From: Actinomycetota bacterium
GTDB taxonomy: Bacteria; Actinomycetota; Humimicrobiia; Hakubellales; JAMDDV01
Direction of reading: 5' to 3'
NCBI GenBank assembly: GCA_023488455.1
Contig: JAMDDV010000012.1
Span: forward strand, 1-39,581
Length of the DNA: 39,581 bases
Below the pieces are notes generated by a model, which saw only the letters and a program-made list of their open reading frames with translations, was not told the DNA's origin and did not search any database. Positions 18,418 through 26,704 of this stretch are shown here, in pieces (the stretch's first letter is position 1; each line of letters begins with the position of its first letter). The position numbers were made by a program, and so were the translations under genes.

Positions 18418-18858
18418 ATGAAGGAAGATATTCTGAACGAAATGGCAGATGAATTGGTCTCCCTCTTCCCGCTGCTTTTTAAAAACCTTATGAAGTTCGA
18501 AAGAGATGATAGAGATCCGGAGTTGTCCCGAGTTCACATGGATATTATGTTTATCTTAAACAAATTCGGTCAATTAACCATGTCAGATATCGCAAACAGG
18601 TTACTTATTTCAAAACCCTACAATACCCTATTGGTTGATAAACTCATAGATCTGGGGCTTGTGGAAAGACTGCCGGATAGCGAGGACAGGAGAATAGTAA
18701 ATATCAGGCTGACAGAAAAGGGAATCGGATATTTAAGGGAATTCAGGGAATCAAACAAAGAAAATATAAAAAGAAAATTATCCACCTTAGGGGATAGCGA
18801 ATTAAAGCAACTGCTGTCATCCCTTCGAAATATTAAAGAAATAATCTCAAAAATATAG
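18418..18858 (+). CDS. MarR-family transcriptional regulator
   Basis: The 146-residue protein has a winged-helix core (about 38-105) with LTMSDIANRLLISKPYNTLLVDKLIDLGLVER and the wing motif PDSEDRRIVNIRLTEKG, diagnostic of MarR. It begins 38 bp downstream of the ABC permease in the same direction, so it probably regulates this exporter operon, including itself. MarR proteins are usually ligand-relieved repressors. No clear palindromic operator was found at the operon promoter. Confidence 0.9.
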   Translation: MKEDILNEMADELVSLFPLLFKNLMKFERDDRDPELSRVHMDIMFILNKFGQLTMSDIANRLLISKPYNTLLVDKLIDLGLVERLPDSEDRRIVNIRLTEKGIGYLREFRESNKENIKRKLSTLGDSELKQLLSSLRNIKEIISKI

Positions 18859-18888
18859 GCTCAATAACACAAGACTCGAATTAAAGAA

Positions 18889-18917
18889 GGCTCCAATAGC
18901 ATCAGCGTAATGGAGCC
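18889..18917. terminator. Bidirectional hairpin between marR and the RRM gene
   Basis: GGCTCCA (18889-18895) pairs with TGGAGCC (18911-18917) across a 15-base loop. It lies between the convergent marR and RNA-binding protein genes. The reverse strand continues as TTCTTTAATT and the forward as AACTTTAAG, so the T tracts are weak, but position and stem favour a shared terminator. Confidence 0.55.
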
Positions 18918-18977
18918 AACTTTAAGATTCAAACTAACTATTTCTCATTCCACAATTGATGGATTACACTTAGAATC

Positions 18978-19271
18978 CTACCAACGTCGGGATGTTGTGT
19001 AACTTCTTCTATTACCTCTATCTTCTTTAGGGCGAGCTTCGTTAACAACAATAGTTCTACCATTAAGATCGTGCCCATTCAGTGTCTGAATTGCGTTTTT
19101 GGCACCTTCCTCGGTCTCCATTTCGACAAAACCAAAACCTTTACCTCTACCGGAATATTTATCGGTAATAGCAGTTGCTGATTCAACCTTACCTGCCTGA
19201 GAAAATAGTTCCTCGAGCTGGGCATCAGTTGTTTCATAGGGAATGCTTCCAACATATAATTTTTTTGCCAT
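18978..19271 (-). CDS. RRM-domain RNA-binding protein
   Basis: The 97-residue protein is a single RNA recognition motif followed by an Arg-rich tail. RNP2 is KLYVGSIPY near the N terminus, RNP1 is GKGFGFVEME in the middle, and GRTIVVNEARPKED closes the fold. This matches the bacterial Rbp/glycine-rich RNA-binding family found in cyanobacteria and other bacteria, often cold-induced. The start is the ATG at 19271, nine bases after a strong GGAGG; an in-frame TTG nine bases upstream directly abuts that site and was rejected. The likely role is RNA chaperoning or post-transcriptional regulation. Confidence 0.93.
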   Translation of the reverse strand: MAKKLYVGSIPYETTDAQLEELFSQAGKVESATAITDKYSGRGKGFGFVEMETEEGAKNAIQTLNGHDLNGRTIVVNEARPKEDRGNRRSYTTSRRW

Positions 19272-19412
19272 TTTATTCAACCTCCTTCCATAAATAAATT
19301 GTAAGTCTTCTAAATGCGAATTTGTCTTAGAATAGTATGGATAGAGATAAGTCGAATAAAATTGAACAGTATTTGCGTATCTTTATCTAACCAATCAAAA
19401 CTAGTTCAAACT

Positions 19413-19439
19413 TAAGAAGATTTTTTAAAAATCATCTTA
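19413..19439. repeat. 27-bp near-perfect palindrome in intergenic region
   Basis: TAAGAAGATTTTT at 19413-19425 is nearly the reverse complement of AAAAATCATCTTA at 19427-19439, with one mismatch in 13 and one central base. It lies between the divergent RRM gene and the 19553 gene, 142 bp from the RRM start. It could be an operator or an RNA hairpin. The rest of 19272-19552 is AT-rich with no gene I can support. Confidence 0.5.
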
Positions 19440-19552
19440 CGAGGTGTAACTATAACAGAGCTAACCAAATTAATCAAGGCAAATGCGTTTTCAATAAAAA
19501 AATGCACAAATATCAATATATTTTGTTATGCTTATTAAATGGAGGCTAATTG

Positions 19553-20284
19553 ATGAATGATTTGATTAACTGGTTATTAGAAGGCTCCCCCTGGATTCGA
19601 TATCGAACTTTGATTGACATGTTAAATAAACCAGAAGATGACCCTGATGTATTGGAAGCAAGACAGGCTGCATTAGCAGATCTCCAGGTACAGGCGCTGC
19701 TTGCAGAGTTGTTACAATGGTCTGGTCCTGAACTGAGGGGCCATAATAATGCAGGCCATCACCTGCATAAGCTAACTTTCATCGCAGATCTGGGCCTAAA
19801 TGTTAAAGACCCGGAGATGGACACGATAATCAACTCAATACTTCAGCATCAATCTTTAGAAGGACCGTTCCAGATCTTAATAAATCTACCGGTTCACTAC
19901 GGAGGCTCAGGTGTGCAAAGCAGCAATGAATGCAAAATAGGCGCCGAGACTCTGCTAACCCTGTGGGAGCAGAGCAGGGAACGCCATCCGTACATGTTTT
20001 ATATGGGAACGGACTTTACCAAGCTTAAAGCTCCTCTGATCTGGTATGATATGCTGCACGTCCTTGATATCCTGACACAATTTCCCTGGCTGCACAGTGA
20101 TGTCCGATTAAAAGAGATGGTGGATATAGTGGGAGCAAAAGCTGATGAAATGGGTCGCTTTACGCCTGAGTCAATCTGGAAAGCATGGACAGAGTGGGAG
20201 TTCGGACAGAAGAAAGAGCCTTCCAAGTGGTTGACATTAATAGCCCAGCGGATATTAATAAGATACCGAATTAATAAATTATAA
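19553..20284 (+). CDS. Uncharacterised alpha-helical protein, possibly a toroid or HEAT-like fold
   Basis: The 243-residue protein begins NDLINWLLEGSPWIRYRTLIDML, a pattern seen in uncharacterised proteins with repeated helical hairpins (some mislabelled as nitrogen fixation or prenyltransferase-like). Helices recur through the sequence, with conserved-looking LRGHNNAGHHLHKLTF, VHYGGSG and KAPLIWYDMLHVLDILTQFPW. It has no signal or membrane segment. The ATG at 19553 sits seven bases after GGAGG (19541-19545); a TTG directly before it was not chosen. It is followed by the sensor kinase after 23 bp and may share its transcript. No function is assigned. Confidence 0.75.
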   Translation: MNDLINWLLEGSPWIRYRTLIDMLNKPEDDPDVLEARQAALADLQVQALLAELLQWSGPELRGHNNAGHHLHKLTFIADLGLNVKDPEMDTIINSILQHQSLEGPFQILINLPVHYGGSGVQSSNECKIGAETLLTLWEQSRERHPYMFYMGTDFTKLKAPLIWYDMLHVLDILTQFPWLHSDVRLKEMVDIVGAKADEMGRFTPESIWKAWTEWEFGQKKEPSKWLTLIAQRILIRYRINKL

Positions 20285-20307
20285 TTTCTACAGAGCTGCG
20301 ATTTTCT

Positions 20308-22044
20308 ATGGAAGAAATAAAAACAGATAAATTAAAAAGCGAAATACAACAGTTAAGAAAAGAGATATTGGCATTACGCAGAAGCGCACAATCTATTTTG
20401 AAATATCAGGATTTTAACGATTCCGCTAAAGCAATATTTGATTTTTGTAAGAATTTGATCGGAGCAAGTGCTGGTTACATAGCGTTATTGGATAAATCCG
20501 GTAAAGAATATGAAATACTTTTTTTGGACTCGGGTGGGCTTCAATGCACTGTTGATCCGTCTTTACCTATGCTTATTCGAGGACTGAGAGCAGAAATATA
20601 TAGGACAGGTAAAGCAGCTTTTGATAACGATTTCTCGAACAGTAAGTGGGTTAAATATTTGCCCGATGGTCACGCAACTCTCGAAAATGTACTCTTTGCT
20701 CCTCTTAAGATAGAAGGTAACGTAATTGGTTTACTTGGTCTTGCGAATAAAAAAGGGGGGTTTACCAATTATGATGCTGAATCAGCTTCAACATTTGGTG
20801 AAATTGCCGCGATAGCTCTAGCCAACAGCAGATCAATGGAACTACTAAAACACAGCGAAGAACGTTTTCGTTCGGTTGCACAAACGGCAACAGATGCGAT
20901 AATTATCTGTGATAGCAAGATGCGAATTGTATTTATAAACAGAGCAGCTGAAGAAATGTTTGGTTATGCTACGGGAGAATTAATTAACAAACCGGATATT
21001 CTTTTAATGTCCAAAGTTTATCAAAAAGCCCATAAAAATGGAATTAACCGATTGATTTCAACTGGTCAACAAAAAATTATCGGTAAGACTGTTGAAATTG
21101 TCGGTCTAAAAAAGAATGACAATAATTTTCCAATTGAATTGTCGCTCTCAACCTGGAAGGAAGGAGAAGAAATTTTTTTTGCAGCAATCATCCGCGATAT
21201 CACAGAACGAAAACACCTGGATATACAGCTTCAAAAAGCTAAAGAAAGATTGGAGATACGCGTAAAGGAAAGAACAAAAGAACTTCTAGATATAAATAAA
21301 AAATTACAGTCAGAGATCACCAGAAGTACATTAGCCAGGGAACAGCTTCTAAAATCAAATGAACAGCTGCATGCCTTATACACACATTTAGAGTCCATAC
21401 GAGAAGAGGAAAGAAAGAAAATAGCTTTAGAGATACATGATGAATTAGGACAGTCGCTGACCGGCTTAAAAATGGATTTATCTGCGTTAACAAAACAGTT
21501 ACCTGAAGTCACTGAGTTATTCCATGATAAGGCAAGATCCATGTCTGAGCTTATTGATGAAACCATCGATACGGTTCGCAAGATTTCCACAGAACTAAGG
21601 CCCACAATATTAGATGACCTGGGTCTTATTGCTGCAATTGAATGGCAATCAAGTGAGTTTCAAAACAGATCTGGTATTAAATGTAGATTTACGTCAAATA
21701 TAAATTATGTTGATATTGACAAAAACATTGCTTTGTCTATTTTCCGCATCCTGCAGGAAATATTAACAAATGTTTCCCGTCATTCTAACGCCAGCCTTGT
21801 TAACATAAGTTTGAAAATGAAGGATGATAATTTCATGCTGAAGATAAAAGATAATGGCCTGGGAATTAAGAAAAATGAAATTAACAATCCTAAAAATCTT
21901 GGTATACTTGGGATGTATGAACGTGCGTCTTTTATAGGAGGAAACCTGAGTATTAGCGGTTCCGAAAAAAAGGGGACCAGCATTGTGCTGATCATTCCGT
22001 TAAAAAAATTACAAAGTAAAAATTGGAGGAATTCTGAAAATTAA
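20308..22044 (+). CDS. GAF-PAS sensor histidine kinase, NarL-type (HisKA_3)
   Basis: The 578-residue soluble kinase has an N-terminal coiled segment (1-30), a GAF domain (about 35-175), a PAS domain (about 185-300, ending with AAIIRDITERKHL), and a coiled-coil linker (about 305-365). HisKA_3 follows with the phospho-acceptor His377 in ALEIHDELGQSLTGL, then a short HATPase_c with ILTNVSRHSNAS, IKDNGLGIKKNE and LGILGMYERA. It lacks membrane helices, so it should sense a cytoplasmic or diffusible signal. Its 3' end overlaps the response regulator gene that follows, a clear cognate pair. Downstream genes for a cupredoxin and a quinoprotein are plausible targets, but that is inference. Confidence 0.92.
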   Translation: MEEIKTDKLKSEIQQLRKEILALRRSAQSILKYQDFNDSAKAIFDFCKNLIGASAGYIALLDKSGKEYEILFLDSGGLQCTVDPSLPMLIRGLRAEIYRTGKAAFDNDFSNSKWVKYLPDGHATLENVLFAPLKIEGNVIGLLGLANKKGGFTNYDAESASTFGEIAAIALANSRSMELLKHSEERFRSVAQTATDAIIICDSKMRIVFINRAAEEMFGYATGELINKPDILLMSKVYQKAHKNGINRLISTGQQKIIGKTVEIVGLKKNDNNFPIELSLSTWKEGEEIFFAAIIRDITERKHLDIQLQKAKERLEIRVKERTKELLDINKKLQSEITRSTLAREQLLKSNEQLHALYTHLESIREEERKKIALEIHDELGQSLTGLKMDLSALTKQLPEVTELFHDKARSMSELIDETIDTVRKISTELRPTILDDLGLIAAIEWQSSEFQNRSGIKCRFTSNINYVDIDKNIALSIFRILQEILTNVSRHSNASLVNISLKMKDDNFMLKIKDNGLGIKKNEINNPKNLGILGMYERASFIGGNLSISGSEKKGTSIVLIIPLKKLQSKNWRNSEN

Positions 22045-22669
22045 AGTTCTTGTTGCTGACGATCATGCTGTTGTAAGGCGAGGTTTAAAAGAAATTTTAG
22101 CCGACGAGTCAGATTTTTCACTTATTGAAGAAGCCAGTGATGCAGCTGAAGTGTTTGAAAAAATTCAAGAACAAGATTTTGATGTTATAGTGCTGGACCT
22201 CACAATGCCAGGAAGAAGCGGGTTCGAATTGTTGATTGAATTAAAGCATAAATATCCCAGCCTCCCTGTCCTTATTTTAAGCATTCATCCTGAGGATCAA
22301 TTCGCCCTGAGATTATTAAAGGCAGGTGCTTCCGGATATATGAATAAAGAAAGTGCACCTGATGAACTGCTGAAGGCAATAAGAAAAGTAGTTGGGGGCG
22401 GAAAATATGTTAGTTCTGCGCTTGCAGAAAAATTGGCTTTTGATTTAGGAGCTGGCTCAGGAAAAGCACCTCACGAATCCCTATCCGACCGTGAATATCA
22501 GGTATTATGCATGATCGCATCGGGGAAGACACCAAAAATTATAGCCCAGGAACTATACCTAAGCCTTAAAACTATCAGTACTTACAGGTCTCGAATCCTC
22601 CAAAAGATGAAAATGCAAAGCAATGCTGAACTAACGCATTACGCAATAAAAAATAGACTGGTAGATTAA
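22034..22669 (+). CDS. NarL/FixJ-family response regulator with non-standard start codon
   Basis: The reading frame encodes a full receiver domain starting KIKVLVADDHAVVRRGL, with phospho-Asp55 in VIVLDLTMPGRSG, and a C-terminal LuxR-type helix-turn-helix (LSDREYQVLCMIASGKT, LYLSLKTISTYRSRILQKM). Its upstream boundary is the in-frame TAA at 22001-22003. Between that and the conserved N terminus there is no ATG, GTG or TTG. CTG at 22034, four bases after GGAGG (22025-22029), gives the usual 211-residue length, and ATT at 22031 is another option. The first conventional start, GTG at 22151, would delete the acidic pocket. It overlaps the kinase gene by 11 bp. Confidence 0.88.
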   Translation: MKIKVLVADDHAVVRRGLKEILADESDFSLIEEASDAAEVFEKIQEQDFDVIVLDLTMPGRSGFELLIELKHKYPSLPVLILSIHPEDQFALRLLKAGASGYMNKESAPDELLKAIRKVVGGGKYVSSALAEKLAFDLGAGSGKAPHESLSDREYQVLCMIASGKTPKIIAQELYLSLKTISTYRSRILQKMKMQSNAELTHYAIKNRLVD

Positions 22670-22816
22670 ATATAAATAGTTTGGATGTAACAAAAAAGTA
22701 GGATAAATACCGACAAACCCAAAAGATATATTCCTACAAAAAAATTAGAATTTTGATGATAGTAATTTTTATTTTGAAAGAACATAATCTGAAAAATTAA
22801 TTTTGAGAGGGTGATT

Positions 22817-23233
22817 ATGATTAACAGAATTAAAATTTTTTCAGTAGTACTTGTATTGCTGATGATACTGCTGGCAACATATGGATGTTACACACAAGCA
22901 GGCACTGTATCAACAAAAGCAGCCGAGACCCAGGGTCAGCAGAGCAGCGAATCTGCCGCTGCCACAGCGACTGAGACTCAGGCTCCTGCAACTGGAAATA
23001 AGATAACGATCCAGAACTTTGCGTTCAACCCATCTGAAATACAAATAAAAGTCGGAGAGACGGTGACATGGACAAATATGGATTCAGCACCGCACACAAT
23101 AAAATCCGATTCATTTAATTCCAGTACCCTTAATAATGGAGATAGCTTCAGTTTTACCTTCGATAAATCAGGAAACTATGATTACTCCTGTGGAATTCAT
23201 CCGAATATGAAGGGTAAGATAATCGTAGAGTAA
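22817..23233 (+). CDS. Cupredoxin-domain lipoprotein (type I copper)
   Basis: The 138-residue protein begins with a lipoprotein signal whose lipobox places the lipid Cys at residue 24 (ATYGC). A Ser/Thr/Ala/Gln-rich linker runs to about residue 60 and a plastocyanin-like domain follows. The four type I copper ligands are visible: His93 (SAPHTI), then Cys125, His128 and Met131 in CGIHPNMKG. It should be an outward-facing electron carrier. The ATG at 22817 lies six bases after GAGAGG; a GTG directly after that site at 22811 was rejected on spacing. The quinoprotein gene starts 28 bp downstream, so the cupredoxin may accept its electrons. Confidence 0.92.
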   Translation: MINRIKIFSVVLVLLMILLATYGCYTQAGTVSTKAAETQGQQSSESAAATATETQAPATGNKITIQNFAFNPSEIQIKVGETVTWTNMDSAPHTIKSDSFNSSTLNNGDSFSFTFDKSGNYDYSCGIHPNMKGKIIVE

Positions 23234-23261
23234 GAGGATGGGCAAATGAAAGAGGGGTAAT

Positions 23262-24848
23262 ATGAAAAAAGTTAGGTTTGGTTTATTAGGAGCATTGTTA
23301 GCTCTGATTGTAGTTACACTAATAGTCGTTTTTGGCGCATGCACAAAATTGGGTAATATCCCTGCAGAAGTAAGGCAATCAGCCAAAGGCTGGCCTTTGA
23401 TGAATAGGGATTACTCCAATACTCGCGCAACCTCGGATTCAGAAATAAATTCAGCAAATGTAAGTAAACTTGGAGTAGCATGGTCATTTAAAATACCAGG
23501 ATCAAGTGACTTTGGTGCTGCTGCTTCTAATCCATTAATTCTTGGAAATACTGTTTACTTTCAAGATCTAAAGAGCAATGTATTCGCGCTTGACCTTAAA
23601 AGCGGTGATGTACTCTGGGACAGATTATATAACCTTGATAATATTGGCCCCAATGGTCCTGCGGTAGCATGGGACAAGGTATTTGTCGCAAAAGGGCATT
23701 ATGAAGTGGCAGCTCTGGATATGAACGGTAAAGAGCTATGGTCCACTAAAATTTCTGATAGAGAGTCCGTGGGTATCGATATTCAACCAATTCCCTATGA
23801 CAACATGGTATATGTTTCTTCTGTCCCAGGAGTCTCGAGCCAGAATTTCTATAAAGGCGGCAGCGTCGGCGTAATCTATGCCCTTGATCAGGAAACCGGC
23901 AAAATAAAATGGAGCTTTGACACAGTAGACTCGAAGGACATCTGGGGAAACCCGGAGGTTAATAGCGGTGGAGGAAGCTGGATGCCTCCTGCCATTGACA
24001 CAAAGACTAATACCATGTATTGGGGTGTGGGCAACCCCGCACCATGGCCAGGCACCGAGGAATTCCCCAATGGCACAAGCCGTCCAGGGCCTAACCTGTA
24101 CACTGATTCCATCCTGGCATTAAACCATCAGGACGGCGCACTGCTATGGTTCAAGCAGGTCCGCCCACATGATCTCTTTGATCTGGATTTTCAGATCTCA
24201 CCGATTCTTGCCACTGCCACGATAAATGGGGTAAAGCAGGACATCGTAATCGGTGCTGGTAAGTTGGGCAAGGTATTTGCATTTGATCGTAAGTCGGGAG
24301 AAATTCTTTGGGAAACACCCGTTGGCGAACACAAGAACGATGACCTGACTGAACTTCCAGAGGGCACAACAAGAGTCCTTCCAGGTGCACTTGGTGGGGT
24401 GGAGACACCAATGGCTTACGCAGATGGAATGCTGTACGTGCCTGTGGTTAATCTATTCACAGATTACACTCCTGCAGCCGGTGATTTTTCTACATTTGAC
24501 TTCAGTAAAGGCACGGGGGAACTGGTTGCAATAGATGTAAACAGCGGGAAAATAATCTGGAATCAGAGACTTAAATCCTTAAACGTGGGCGCAGCTACGG
24601 TCGTAAATGACCTCGTATTCACATCGACATTTGATGGCATGATCTACGCGTTCAATCGCAAAACAGGTGATCAGGTGTGGAATTACCAGGCCTCTGGTGG
24701 CATAAACGGCTGGCCTGCTGTTGTGGGCGACACAATTATATTCCCCGTAGGTCTTGGCAATCCTCCTGAGCTAATCGCATTTAGGCTTGGCGCAGTAACA
24801 CCAACAACAGAATCAATAACAACGACAACTACACCATCAGGTCCATAG
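23262..24848 (+). CDS. PQQ-type quinoprotein alcohol dehydrogenase-like lipoprotein
   Basis: The 528-residue protein has a lipoprotein-like signal with a Cys at residue 27 (FGACTK), then an eight-bladed quinoprotein propeller. Tryptophan-docking-type repeats are seen, for example VFALDLKSGDVLWD, IYALDQETGKIKWSF and VFAFDRKSGEILWE. The segment GGSWMPPAIDTKTNTMYWG with GNPAPWPG and RPHDLFDLDFQ matches the quinoprotein ethanol/methanol dehydrogenase family. There is no cytochrome c domain. Length is below the roughly 600 residues of classical enzymes. A Thr/Pro-rich tail ends the protein. Start ATG follows GAGGGG. Linked to the cupredoxin gene, it is likely an extracytoplasmic dehydrogenase. The substrate is unknown, and the PQQ ligands were not verified residue by residue. 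Confidence 0.85.
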   Translation: MKKVRFGLLGALLALIVVTLIVVFGACTKLGNIPAEVRQSAKGWPLMNRDYSNTRATSDSEINSANVSKLGVAWSFKIPGSSDFGAAASNPLILGNTVYFQDLKSNVFALDLKSGDVLWDRLYNLDNIGPNGPAVAWDKVFVAKGHYEVAALDMNGKELWSTKISDRESVGIDIQPIPYDNMVYVSSVPGVSSQNFYKGGSVGVIYALDQETGKIKWSFDTVDSKDIWGNPEVNSGGGSWMPPAIDTKTNTMYWGVGNPAPWPGTEEFPNGTSRPGPNLYTDSILALNHQDGALLWFKQVRPHDLFDLDFQISPILATATINGVKQDIVIGAGKLGKVFAFDRKSGEILWETPVGEHKNDDLTELPEGTTRVLPGALGGVETPMAYADGMLYVPVVNLFTDYTPAAGDFSTFDFSKGTGELVAIDVNSGKIIWNQRLKSLNVGAATVVNDLVFTSTFDGMIYAFNRKTGDQVWNYQASGGINGWPAVVGDTIIFPVGLGNPPELIAFRLGAVTPTTESITTTTTPSGP

Positions 24849-24899
24849 CTTCATGCAATGATAAAAGATAAACATAGCAATAGATTTTTCTCCCCAGCA

Positions 24900-24932
24900 G
24901 GTCTATCTCTCCAGGGTGTGGAGAGATAGACC
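24900..24932 (+). terminator. Strong hairpin downstream of the quinoprotein gene
   Basis: A perfect 13-bp stem (GGTCTATCTCTCC at 24900-24912 and GGAGAGATAGACC at 24920-24932) encloses a 7-base loop. It is followed by TTCGAATAATTTT, a weak T tract. It lies 51 bp after the quinoprotein stop and probably ends the cupredoxin-quinoprotein transcript. Confidence 0.75.
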
Positions 24933-25011
24933 TTCGAATAATTTTAAGAGATTAATGGACATAATGGATAACTCTTACAGGTAAACAAAATTAATTTTAA
25001 ACAAATAGCAC

Positions 25012-25039
25012 TTGTAATTATTCTCACCCTTAGTATAAT
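25012..25039 (+). promoter_or_regulatory. Predicted promoter of the DUF3303-like gene
   Basis: TTGTAA at 25012-25017 and a consensus TATAAT at 25034-25039 are 16 bp apart. They precede the next gene start by 45 bp, with AGGAGGTG just before its ATG. Confidence 0.5.
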
Positions 25040-25084
25040 TCGTAACTATTATTATAAAGTGACGACCATAAAAGGAGGTGAAAT

Positions 25085-25336
25085 ATGATATTTCACATCA
25101 CCCAAACCCATACTCCTGAAAACTGTCCTAAAAACACCGGTGGCTCAAAGACATTGTATGATCCTAATGTGCAGGGAGTTAAACTGCGAGCCATGTATGG
25201 CGCGTTCTCGCAGCACGTGATTTATTATATCGTTGAGGCAGGTGACCTGGAAGCTGTTCATAAATTCCTTGATCCAGGCTGGATGCGATGCAGCTGCGTG
25301 GTTACGCCAGTAGTCGAAGAGCCAATTATTAAATAA
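25085..25336 (+). CDS. DUF3303-like small protein
   Basis: The 83-residue soluble protein starts MIFHITQTHTPENCP. This resembles small ferredoxin-like-fold proteins (DUF3303 or muconolactone isomerase-like) whose first strand carries a H-x-T/H-T-P-E-x-C motif and whose later strand reads YYIVEAGDLEAVHKFL. Its strong Shine-Dalgarno (AGGAGGTG) and own promoter show it is a real gene. Two Cys occur in the final strand (MRCSCVV), which is less usual. The biochemical role is unknown. It is followed by the OsmC gene after a 162-bp gap containing no clear feature. Confidence 0.72.
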   Translation: MIFHITQTHTPENCPKNTGGSKTLYDPNVQGVKLRAMYGAFSQHVIYYIVEAGDLEAVHKFLDPGWMRCSCVVTPVVEEPIIK

Positions 25337-25498
25337 GCACAGGAGAAACTGAAGGCAAAATCAGGAAATCCTGGCGCTTAATTAAATTTCACATCTCAGA
25401 TGTAGGGTCTCATCCTTTTACTAATCTGATAATCGCTTTGTGCTCTCGTTTTACAAAAGGATAGCTCATGTTATCATTCATAAAAAATGGAGGGAATT

Positions 25499-25924
25499 AT
25501 GAAGCGCAAGGCTACTGCCGTCTGGAGGGGTAACCTCAAGGAGGGGAAGGGAGAAATATCAACTGAGAGCAGTGTATTATCTGCTACACCATATTCTTTT
25601 AGCACGCGCTTTGAAAACGGCGTTGGTCCCAACCCTGAAGAGCTCATCGCCGCAGCTCATGCTGGTTGCTTCTCGATGGCACTTTCGTCCAGGCTGGACG
25701 AAATGGGTTTAATCGCAGATAGCATTCAAACGACAGTGACCATCACCATCGAAAGGCTCGAACCCGGATGGACGATAACCGAAAGTCACCTTGACGTCAC
25801 TGCAAAAATTCCAGGTGCTGATGAACCCACATTTAAGACAGCAGCCAATAATGCCAAGGCAAACTGCCCCGTCTCCAGGCTCCTGAATACCAGGATTACA
25901 ATGGAGGCAAGGCTGGAGCCATAA
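25499..25924 (+). CDS. OsmC/Ohr-family peroxiredoxin
   Basis: The 141-residue protein carries the OsmC fold signatures, including [23 protein letters not shown] and [12 protein letters not shown]. The two redox-active cysteines fall at residues 57 and 123, as in OsmC and Ohr thiol peroxidases that reduce organic hydroperoxides. The ATG at 25499 follows GGAGGG at good spacing; an in-frame ATG twelve bases upstream overlaps that site and was rejected. Its short [15 protein letters not shown] region resembles OsmC more than Ohr. It probably protects against organic peroxides in the cytoplasm. Confidence 0.92.
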   Translation: MKRKATAVWRGNLKEGKGEISTESSVLSATPYSFSTRFENGVGPNPEELIAAAHAGCFSMALSSRLDEMGLIADSIQTTVTITIERLEPGWTITESHLDVTAKIPGADEPTFKTAANNAKANCPVSRLLNTRITMEARLEP

Positions 25925-25961
25925 CAAGAAATACACATAAGCCGCAGCAGCCAACAATTAT

Positions 25962-25995
25962 TTGACATTAAATGTAAATTCACCATAATTATGGT
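25962..25995 (+). promoter_or_regulatory. satD promoter with palindromic operator over the -10
   Basis: TTGACA (25962-25967) and CATAAT (25984-25989) are 16 bp apart. The -10 lies inside the perfect 14-bp palindrome ACCATAATTATGGT (25982-25995). A repressor bound there would block the polymerase. A closely related sequence recurs before the next gene at 26655-26668, with matching flanks (TTCACCATA...ATGGTTAAAT). Confidence 0.65.
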
Positions 25996-26022
25996 TAAAT
26001 AGTAATTTTCACCCAATTTATA

Positions 26023-26661
26023 ATGAATAAGAATACTTATGCTGTCATTATAGGCGATATAATAGGATCTGCAGATGCAGCTGACAGGGCTGAACTTCAA
26101 AGAACTTTTGAAAAAAAGATTGAAGAGGTAAATTTACCATATTCTGAACATCTTGCAGTAAAGTTCCAGATCACCCTTGGTGATGAATTCCAGGGGCTGG
26201 TTAAAGATCTCAAACATTTGCCGGCAATAGTCTCTGGCTTAAGAGAAATTTTTCATCCTATAAGAATTAGACTATCGATTGGCATAGGCTTGATTTCCAC
26301 AGACATTAAGAAACAGATAGGATTGATCGATGGTCCTGCATTTAACATGGCTCGCGAAGGCATAGGTGAAATCTCAAAGAGCAAGGACAGAGTCACGATC
26401 TACAAAACAGGCAATGAAGAGATCGATAATACTCTTAATATAATTTGCAGCTTGACTGACATACTCATAAGAAAGAGAACAAAAGAGCAGTGGGAAGCAG
26501 TTAGATTATACCGGCGAGAACAAAACTTAAAAAGAGTAGCAGATATTTTAAATGTAAAGTTTCAGAACATTCACAAAAGGCTCCAATCTACTCACTGGAG
26601 TACTTATGAAAAAACGGAGAATTTCTTAAGCAACTATATAACGTCAAAATTTTCACCATAG
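26023..26661 (+). CDS. SatD-family protein
   Basis: The 212-residue protein starts NTYAVIIGDIIGSADAADRAELQ and contains LAVKFQITLGDEFQGLV, both typical of the SatD family, named after a gene in the Streptococcus sat acid-tolerance locus. The C-terminal part (about 155-205) has RVADILNVKFQNIHKRLQS, a helix-turn-helix-like segment, so it may bind DNA. There is no Shine-Dalgarno site. SatD genes are commonly paired with a DUF3307 membrane protein gene, as here, 43 bp downstream. A palindrome overlies its promoter, so autoregulation is a reasonable inference. Molecular function is not established. Confidence 0.85.
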   Translation: MNKNTYAVIIGDIIGSADAADRAELQRTFEKKIEEVNLPYSEHLAVKFQITLGDEFQGLVKDLKHLPAIVSGLREIFHPIRIRLSIGIGLISTDIKKQIGLIDGPAFNMAREGIGEISKSKDRVTIYKTGNEEIDNTLNIICSLTDILIRKRTKEQWEAVRLYRREQNLKRVADILNVKFQNIHKRLQSTHWSTYEKTENFLSNYITSKFSP

Positions 26662-26668
26662 TAATGGT
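26655..26668 (+). promoter_or_regulatory. Second SatD-type imperfect palindrome before the DUF3307 gene
   Basis: ACCATAGTAATGGT overlaps the satD stop codon and matches the operator at 25982-25995 at 12 of 14 positions, with identical flanks TTC and TAAAT. No good -35 is seen with it. It may be a second binding site for the same regulator in the satD-DUF3307 unit. Confidence 0.5.
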
Positions 26669-26704
26669 TAAATTAATAAATTCAGCGACAATAGGGTTAA
26701 ATTT

